Below, piece after piece: positions 1 to 3,710 of a stretch of DNA of 6,037 nucleotides; position 1 is the stretch's first letter, and each line of letters opens with the position of its first letter. A program made the translations under genes and the position numbers. This stretch comes from an uncultured Bacilli bacterium (GTDB lineage Bacteria > Bacillota_I > Bacilli_A > RF39 > UBA660), in contig CANQMC010000073.1 in assembly GCA_947624855.1 (NCBI GenBank), positions 1 to 6,037 of the forward strand, given 5' to 3'. The notes under the pieces are model-generated. The model ran no database searches and was not told where the DNA came from. It saw only the letters and a program-made list of their open reading frames with translations.

Positions 1-9
1 ATTATTTGG

Positions 10-18
10 CATAGAATA
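10..18 (+). promoter_or_regulatory. Possible sigma-K-like -10 box
   Basis: CATAGAATA fits the CATAnnnTA -10 consensus of the mother-cell sporulation factor sigma-K. It lies 19 nt before the ATG at 38. The matching -35 'AC' would fall just outside the window, so only half the promoter can be judged. The same box at nearly the same distance precedes the low-complexity gene on the minus strand (see 3046-3072). Short A/T-rich matches arise easily by chance in this DNA, so confidence is low. Confidence 0.35.
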
Positions 19-27
19 GATTAGAAA

Positions 28-33
28 GGTGAT
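28..33 (+). promoter_or_regulatory. Ribosome-binding site GGTGAT deciding the start at 38
   Basis: AAAGGTGAT (25-33) can pair with the ATCACCT part of the conserved 16S rRNA 3' end. It stands 4 nt before the ATG at 38. An in-frame GTG at 29 lies inside this site and so cannot be the start codon. Confidence 0.8.
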
Positions 34-37
34 TTAT

Positions 38-286
38 ATGTATAATAATCTAGGATATAATAGAGCAAGAAATATGCCTAATGGTTATGGTGATAGACAA
101 TTTTTCTTTCCTTTTTTAACCGGAGCTTTAGTGGGAGGAGCAGCAGTTGGACTTACAAGACCACGACCAATTTATAATGTAGCACCAAATGGAGGTTATG
201 GACCTGGTCCAAGGCCACCATATTATGCTCCAGGGGCACCATATTCTTATTATTCTTATGGAGGATATATTCCAAGACCTTATTAA
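38..286 (+). CDS. Small Gly/Tyr/Pro-rich protein with one hydrophobic segment (coat-like, function unknown)
   Basis: This 82-residue protein belongs to no family I can name. Residues 1-21 are polar with Asn, Arg and Gly. Residues 22-39 form a hydrophobic, Gly/Ala-rich stretch long enough for one membrane or hairpin segment. Residues 41-82 are dominated by Pro, Tyr and Gly, with repeated PYY, YSYY and RPRP-like units. About 13 Tyr, 14 Gly and 13 Pro occur in the whole chain, with no Cys. There is no cleavable signal peptide with an Ala-x-Ala site and no LPxTG motif. The ATG at 38 is preferred because a strong GGTGAT site lies 4 nt upstream. Tyr/Gly/Pro-rich small proteins are common among spore coat and surface proteins of Bacillota, and the sigma-K-like box upstream fits that. 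This role is inferred from composition and promoter only. A hairpin terminator ends the gene, so it appears to be transcribed apart from pncC. Confidence 0.75.
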   Translation: MYNNLGYNRARNMPNGYGDRQFFFPFLTGALVGGAAVGLTRPRPIYNVAPNGGYGPGPRPPYYAPGAPYSYYSYGGYIPRPY

Positions 287-314
287 GTTTTATCTCGTTA
301 TAAAACTTTTTTTT
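285..314 (+). terminator. Rho-independent terminator after the Tyr/Gly-rich gene
   Basis: A perfect 9-bp stem, AAGTTTTAT (285-293) with ATAAAACTT (300-308), closes a 6-nt CTCGTT loop and runs into T's through 314. The left arm starts inside the TAA stop codon (284-286). The U-tract is strong, but the stem holds only one G-C pair. Confidence 0.75.
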
Positions 315-335
315 ACATTTAAAACTAAACGAAAC

Positions 336-364
336 TATACACTTGCTTTAAAATGTGGTAAAAT
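336..364 (+). promoter_or_regulatory. Sigma-A-type promoter for the pncC cluster
   Basis: A -35 TATACA (336-341; 4 of 6 match to TTGACA) and a -10 TAAAAT (359-364; 5 of 6) are separated by 17 nt. TGG directly before the -10 supplies the TGn extended -10 element. The box lies 20 nt upstream of the pncC ATG and just downstream of the previous terminator. It is the best vegetative promoter seen in the window and probably drives pncC, the Cse60-like gene and murJ. Confidence 0.6.
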
Positions 365-384
365 ATTAAGTAGGTGATTTTTTT

Positions 385-837
385 ATGGAAGAAATAGTTA
401 AATATTTAATTCAGAATAAAATTACTATTGCGACAATGGAATCTTGTACAGGTGGATTACTTGCTAGTATGATTACAGATATTCCTGGGGCTAGTGATAT
501 ATTAAAATTTAGTGCAGTTACTTATTCTAATGAATATAAAATTAAAATGGGAGTAAGTAAGGATGTTATTGATAAATATACAGTTTACAGTGAACAAGTT
601 GCTAAAGAAATGGCTTACAATATTGCTAAATTTGCTGATAGTAGATTAGGAGTAGGAATTACGGGTAGACTTACAAGTAATATTTTAGAAGAAAAAAGTG
701 TCGATTTATGTATATATGATAGTAAAAATGATAAATATTATCATTGTTTTAAAAAATTAGAAAAAGAAAATAGAAAAGAAAATAAATTAGAAGTTATAGA
801 AGTTTTTGTTAAATTATTTAATTCGACAAATTTTTAA
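385..837 (+). CDS. pncC: CinA C-terminal family protein, probable nicotinamide-nucleotide amidase PncC
   Basis: The 150-residue protein is a stand-alone CinA C-terminal domain, slightly shorter than the usual 155-165 residues. Members of this family deamidate nicotinamide mononucleotide to nicotinic acid mononucleotide plus ammonia, in cytosolic NAD salvage. Visible hallmarks are ATMESCTGG around residues 16-24 with the conserved Ser and the glycine turn, DIPGAS at 32-37, TYSNEYK at 46-52, VYSEQVAKEMA at 67-77 and GITG at 91-94. An odd point is that family members usually continue GITG into a GPGG-containing loop. Here residues 95-105 are RLTSNILEEKS, with no Gly or Pro, so activity or substrate range may be altered. 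The ATG start has AGGTGAT (372-378) 6 nt upstream. It is the first gene of the apparent pncC-cse60-murJ cluster. Family assignment is secure; enzymatic activity is less so. Confidence 0.87.
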   Translation: MEEIVKYLIQNKITIATMESCTGGLLASMITDIPGASDILKFSAVTYSNEYKIKMGVSKDVIDKYTVYSEQVAKEMAYNIAKFADSRLGVGITGRLTSNILEEKSVDLCIYDSKNDKYYHCFKKLEKENRKENKLEVIEVFVKLFNSTNF

Positions 838-871
838 ATAAAAATATGATATCTTATTTATGGTGATATAA

Positions 872-1045
872 ATGAAGGTTAAAATATTTGATGAATCACA
901 TGAAAAAGATTTAGAAATGGATATTAATAATTTTATTGAAAGTTTAGAAGGAGAAATAATTGATATTAAATTTCAAACAGCAATATCAGTTTTTGGTGAA
1001 GAACAAATATATTGTTTTAGTGCAATGATTATTTATACAAAATAG
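872..1045 (+). CDS. cse60: Cse60-like small sporulation-associated protein
   Basis: This 57-residue acidic protein sits between pncC and murJ. The N-terminus reads MKVKIFDESHEKDLE and the C-terminus EEQIYCFSAMIIYTK. Both blocks, and the total length near 60, match what I recall of Bacillus subtilis Cse60, a small protein of unknown biochemical role known as a sigma-E-controlled mother-cell sporulation gene. The alternating hydrophobic residues in IIDIKFQTAISV (29-40) suggest beta strands. No signal peptide or membrane segment is seen. GGTGAT (862-867) lies 4 nt before the ATG. The gene starts 34 nt after pncC, and its stop is followed within 2 nt by the murJ ribosome-binding site, so coexpression with murJ is likely. 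I found no convincing sigma-E promoter directly upstream. Homologues also exist outside proven spore-formers, so the gene alone does not prove sporulation. Confidence 0.78.
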   Translation: MKVKIFDESHEKDLEMDINNFIESLEGEIIDIKFQTAISVFGEEQIYCFSAMIIYTK

Positions 1046-1047
1046 TA

Positions 1048-1053
1048 GGTGAT
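1048..1053 (+). promoter_or_regulatory. Ribosome-binding site supporting a TTG start for murJ
   Basis: AGGTGAT (1047-1053) begins 2 nt after the Cse60-like stop codon and ends 5 nt before the TTG at 1059. No nearby ATG or GTG in this frame fits the site, and the TTG is followed by the expected MKKNSF-type N-terminus. TTG is therefore the likely start. Confidence 0.75.
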
Positions 1054-1058
1054 ATTTT

Positions 1059-2699
1059 TTGAAAAAAAATTCTTTTATTGAAGGAACTATAATTGCTACT
1101 ATAGCTATTATAGCGGTTAAAATTTTGGGTATGCTTTATGTTATTCCTTTTTATGCAATTGTGGGAGTGCAAGGAGCAGCTTTATATGCTTATGCTTATA
1201 ATATTTATAGTTTATTTTTAGAAATTTCTACAGCGGGAATACCTAATGCTGTTAGTAAATTAATAAATGAGTATAATACTTTAAATAAACAAGAAGCTAA
1301 AATTAGAACTTTTAGAATTGGAAGGAGATTACTTAGTTTTATTGCCATTGTGGCTTTTATAATTATGTTTATTTTTGCTCCTCAAATATCTTCTTTAATT
1401 ATTGGAGATTTAACGGGAGGAAATACTATAGAAAGTGTAACTTTTGTTATTAGATGTGTGTCATTTGCTATACTTATTTTTCCATTTTTAAGTGTAACAA
1501 GAGGATTCTTTCAAGGTCATAATATTATATCAGTTTCTTCTTTTTCTCAAGTTATTGAACAATTAGCTAGAGTTACGGTTATTATTGGAGGAAGTTATAT
1601 TGCTCTTAAAGTTTTGCATTTAAGTTTAACCCATGTAGTTGGAGTAGCAGTTTTTGGTGCTTTTATTGGGGGTGGGTGTGCTTTATTATATGTTTATAAT
1701 AAACTTTATAAAAATAAAAAACAGTTTAGTTTAGATAAAGAATTTAAAGAAAAAGATGATGTAAGTAATAAAGAAATAATTAAAAAAATATTTAGATATG
1801 CTATACCAGTTGTAGTAATAAGTATTGCTTTTACAATTTATAATAATGTTGATATGATCTTAATACTTAGAACAATGGATTTTTTAGGTTATAGTGCTAA
1901 TAATGTAGAGTTTATAGCGACCGGTATGTCTACTTGGGCTATGAAAATTAGTATTGTAGTGACTTCGATTGGACTTGGTTTATCTTCAAGTTTAATTCCT
2001 CATATGGTTGAATCATTTACATTAAATAATTTTGATGATATTAATGATAAATTTAATAAAGCTATTCAAATAATATTTTTTGTATCTTTACCAATGTGTG
2101 TAGGTATTTCTTTATTAAGTGGTTCTATTTGGAGTGTTTTTTATGGTCATAATGATTTAGGAACTAAAATACTTGCGATATCAATATTTGCAACTTTATT
2201 TGCTAATTTATATTCAATATCTAATTATACTTTACAAAGTATTAATAGATTTAAAGTAGTTTATGTAAGTGCTATAAGTGGATTATTATTAAATACAGTT
2301 TTAGATGTTCCATTTATGTTATTATTTAATTATTTACATTTACCTGCTTATTTTGGAGCAACAGTAGCTTCCATGGTAGGACTTAGTATGACAGTATTTA
2401 TTGCCATGATGGTTTTAAGAAAAGATTATAAATTTAAATATGGTGAAATAAAAGATGTAGTTGGTAAGACTTTAATACCTCTTTTAGCTATGATTATTAT
2501 AGTGGTTTTATTAAAATTAGTTATACCAATTAATTTAGATAATAAAATGGCTTGTGTTTTATATATAGCAGTTATATCTTTAATTGGCGCTTTAGTATAT
2601 TTTGTTATTAGTTATAAAATGAAATTAATTGATAAAATATTTGGTGATGATTTCTTATTAAAAATAAAAAATAAATTTAAAAAAAGTCTAAAGTTTTAG
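1059..2699 (+). CDS. murJ: MurJ/YtgP-type lipid II flippase (SpoVB/polysaccharide-biosynthesis MOP family)
   Basis: This 546-residue polytopic membrane protein is close in length to Bacillus YtgP (about 540). The family moves lipid-linked peptidoglycan precursor (lipid II) across the cytoplasmic membrane. Hydrophobic segments occur across the chain, for example at about 10-36, 92-117, 128-147, 171-187, 193-213, 246-262, 294-312, 337-360, 370-388, 400-424, 430-453, 471-490 and 497-519, consistent with the 14-helix MOP fold. Signatures include KILGMLYVIPF at 21-31, GIPNAVSKLI at 60-69 and the RGFFQG plus SQVIEQLARV block at 148-172, typical of the YtgP/SpoVB branch. The C-terminus (520-546) is a basic cytoplasmic tail. 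It starts at TTG 14 nt after the Cse60-like gene, implying cotranscription. SpoVB, the spore-cortex paralogue, is the main alternative, and the Cse60-like neighbour keeps it open. Other MOP polysaccharide exporters are less likely given the close match to YtgP. The last codons overlap a hairpin belonging to the opposite gene. Confidence 0.9.
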   Translation: MKKNSFIEGTIIATIAIIAVKILGMLYVIPFYAIVGVQGAALYAYAYNIYSLFLEISTAGIPNAVSKLINEYNTLNKQEAKIRTFRIGRRLLSFIAIVAFIIMFIFAPQISSLIIGDLTGGNTIESVTFVIRCVSFAILIFPFLSVTRGFFQGHNIISVSSFSQVIEQLARVTVIIGGSYIALKVLHLSLTHVVGVAVFGAFIGGGCALLYVYNKLYKNKKQFSLDKEFKEKDDVSNKEIIKKIFRYAIPVVVISIAFTIYNNVDMILILRTMDFLGYSANNVEFIATGMSTWAMKISIVVTSIGLGLSSSLIPHMVESFTLNNFDDINDKFNKAIQIIFFVSLPMCVGISLLSGSIWSVFYGHNDLGTKILAISIFATLFANLYSISNYTLQSINRFKVVYVSAISGLLLNTVLDVPFMLLFNYLHLPAYFGATVASMVGLSMTVFIAMMVLRKDYKFKYGEIKDVVGKTLIPLLAMIIIVVLLKLVIPINLDNKMACVLYIAVISLIGALVYFVISYKMKLIDKIFGDDFLLKIKNKFKKSLKF

Positions 2700-2702
2700 A
2701 CT
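2679..2702 (-). terminator. Minus-strand terminator inside the murJ 3' end
   Basis: AGTCTAAA (2685-2692) and TTTAGACT (2695-2702) form a perfect inverted repeat around GT. In practice this is about 7 bp with a 4-nt loop. Read on the minus strand it is followed by six T's (2684-2679). It sits 2 nt beyond the stop of the minus-strand gene at 2705 and within the last codons of murJ. On the plus strand the sequence after the stem is AATTAAACC, without a U-tract, so termination of murJ transcripts here would be weak. Confidence 0.65.
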
Positions 2703-2704
2703 AA

Positions 2705-3025
2705 TTAAACCATATAAACATTGGTGTTATTTTCAATGTCATCAGTGCTATATAAAGTGGAGCTTTCAAGTTTTGTTAAACGAGTGTCAAGACGATTATA
2801 TTGTCTTTCAAGTTTAGATAAACGAGATTCAAAATCATTATAATCATAATTTTGATTTTGATTTAAGTTTTGATTAAAAGATGGGTTGAAGTTTTGGGGC
2901 ATACCGTTTGGTATAGGTCCAGCATAATAGCTTTGATTACTGTAGCTAGCAGTACCATATGGTTGGTAACCTGTTTGATTCATAAAACCTGATTCTTGAA
3001 AAAAAGTATTTCGATCTTTTTTCAT
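2705..3025 (-). CDS. Asn/Gln/Tyr-rich protein with C-terminal coiled coil (coat-like, function unknown)
   Basis: This 106-residue protein is not a family I can name. Residues 1-15 are polar and basic (MKKDRNTFFQ). Residues 16-63 are low complexity, rich in Asn, Gln, Tyr, Ser, Pro and Gly, with an NQNLNQNQN run at 51-59. Residues 65-88 form a short coiled coil, with Phe65, Leu69, Leu72, Tyr76, Leu79, Leu83 and Leu86 at alternating 4/3 spacing. The tail (89-106) is polar and acidic. There is no Cys, signal peptide or membrane segment. The ATG at 3025 is chosen over an in-frame GTG at 3031, because AAAGGAA (3033-3039) is 7 nt from the ATG but only 1 nt from the GTG. The composition resembles spore coat or morphogenetic proteins that assemble through a coiled coil, and a sigma-K-like promoter lies upstream; both are suggestive only. 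It is convergent with murJ and divergent from trmB, so it forms its own transcription unit. Confidence 0.75.
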   Translation of the reverse strand: MKKDRNTFFQESGFMNQTGYQPYGTASYSNQSYYAGPIPNGMPQNFNPSFNQNLNQNQNYDYNDFESRLSKLERQYNRLDTRLTKLESSTLYSTDDIENNTNVYMV

Positions 3026-3032
3026 ATCCACG

Positions 3033-3039
3033 TTCCTTT
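3033..3039 (-). promoter_or_regulatory. Ribosome-binding site AAAGGAA deciding the start at 3025
   Basis: On the minus strand AAAGGAA lies 7 nt before the ATG at 3025, a normal spacing, and only 1 nt before the GTG at 3031. This is the one complete gene here with an AAGGA-type site in place of GGTGAT. Confidence 0.7.
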
Positions 3040-3045
3040 CAATTT

Positions 3046-3072
3046 TATTATATGCAAATGATAGAAAGTAGT
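3046..3072 (-). promoter_or_regulatory. Possible sigma-K-like promoter of the Asn/Gln/Tyr-rich gene
   Basis: On the minus strand, AC (3072-3071), a 16-nt spacer and CATATAATA (3054-3046) match the sigma-K pattern of AC, 16-17 nt, then CATAnnnTA. The box ends 20 nt before the ATG at 3025. The nested TATAAT (3052-3047) could also be a sigma-A -10, but the hexamer 17 nt upstream is a poor -35. The upstream half overlaps the trmB ribosome-binding site. Confidence 0.4.
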
Positions 3073-3075
3073 GAT
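3070..3075 (+). promoter_or_regulatory. Ribosome-binding site AGTGAT deciding the trmB start at 3080
   Basis: AGTGAT is a one-base variant of the GGTGAT sites used by the other plus-strand genes and lies 4 nt before the ATG at 3080. An in-frame GTG at 3071 sits inside this site and would add residues (MIF) before the conserved MRLR start of TrmB, so it is rejected. Confidence 0.7.
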
Positions 3076-3079
3076 TTTT

Positions 3080-3706
3080 ATGCGACTTAGAAATTTAAAA
3101 GAAAAAGAAACTTATATAAATAATTGTAATTATTTAATTAAAGATTATAAAAGTAATATTGGTAATTGGAGTAAAATATTTAAAAATAATAATCCTATTC
3201 ATTTAGAAATTGGAATGGGAAAAGGGGATTTTATTTATAATATGGCTCTTAAATATCCCAATGTTAATTTTATTGGAATAGAAAAATATACAGGAGTTAT
3301 AGCGCGCGCGATAAAAAAATATCCTGAAGCTTTAAATAATTTATTAATTATTAATATGGATGCTTTAGAATTATTAAATGTTTTTCATAAAGAAATAGAT
3401 ACAATATATCTTAATTTTAGTGATCCTTGGCCAAAAGAAAGACATAAAAAAAGAAGACTTACAAGTGAAGAATTTTTAAATATTTATCAAAATATTTTTA
3501 AAGGTCAAAATCATATTATAATGAAAACAGATAATTTAGGATTATTTGCTAGTTCTTTAGTTAGTTTAAGTAATTTTGGATATAAATTTATTAATGTTAA
3601 TTTAGATTTAAGTAACAGTGATATTCCTAATGTTTTAACAGAATATGAAGCTAAATTTATTAAAGAAGGAATTAAAATAAATTATTTAGATGCTATAAAA
3701 AGGTGA
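3080..3706 (+). CDS. trmB: tRNA (guanine-N7-)-methyltransferase TrmB
   Basis: TrmB methylates N7 of G46 in the variable loop of tRNAs, using S-adenosylmethionine, in the cytosol. The 208-residue length is typical. The family's conserved MRLR start is present. The SAM-binding motif EIGMGKGDF is at 43-51 and GIEKY at 66-70. Asp94 lies in the NMDA segment. The signature NFSDPWPKERHKKRR is at 112-126, MKTDN at 148-152 and the C-terminal TEYEAKF at 187-193. All expected motifs are intact, so activity is likely. The stop TGA (3704-3706) is embedded in the ribosome-binding site of the next gene, which starts 4 nt later, so the two are probably translationally coupled. One odd point is a GCGCGCGCG run at 3302-3310, encoding Ala-Arg-Ala (75-77) with codons rare in this AT-rich DNA. 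I see no strong promoter in the 54 nt upstream. Confidence 0.95.
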   Translation: MRLRNLKEKETYINNCNYLIKDYKSNIGNWSKIFKNNNPIHLEIGMGKGDFIYNMALKYPNVNFIGIEKYTGVIARAIKKYPEALNNLLIINMDALELLNVFHKEIDTIYLNFSDPWPKERHKKRRLTSEEFLNIYQNIFKGQNHIIMKTDNLGLFASSLVSLSNFGYKFINVNLDLSNSDIPNVLTEYEAKFIKEGIKINYLDAIKR

Positions 3707-3710
3707 TATA

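Noticed and set aside
29..37. GTG start at 29 for the first gene
   Set aside because: The GTG lies inside the GGTGAT ribosome-binding site that serves the ATG at 38.
189..377. 62-codon open frame on the plus strand
   Set aside because: It overlaps the Tyr/Gly-rich gene in another frame, crosses that gene's terminator and the pncC promoter, has no ribosome-binding site, and its protein looks like random AT-rich translation.
835..860. Hairpin TAAATAA/TTATTTA after pncC as a terminator
   Set aside because: The 7-bp all-A/T stem has a 12-nt loop and is followed by TGGTGA, with no U-tract. It also abuts the Cse60-like ribosome-binding site, so a terminator is unlikely.
838..871. Sigma-E promoter before the Cse60-like gene
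   Set aside because: No segment fits the -35 and -10 pattern at acceptable spacing; the gene is more simply explained as part of the pncC cluster.
2685..2702. Plus-strand terminator for murJ
   Set aside because: The inverted repeat is real, but on the plus strand it is followed by AATTAAACC rather than T's; the U-tract is on the minus strand.
3071..3079. GTG start at 3071 for trmB
   Set aside because: It lies inside the AGTGAT ribosome-binding site and would add residues before the conserved MRLR start.
3704..3706. TGA read as Trp (Mollicutes code)
   Set aside because: All Trp codons checked are TGG. The TGA falls at the expected end of TrmB, and reading through would give only a few codons before TAA.
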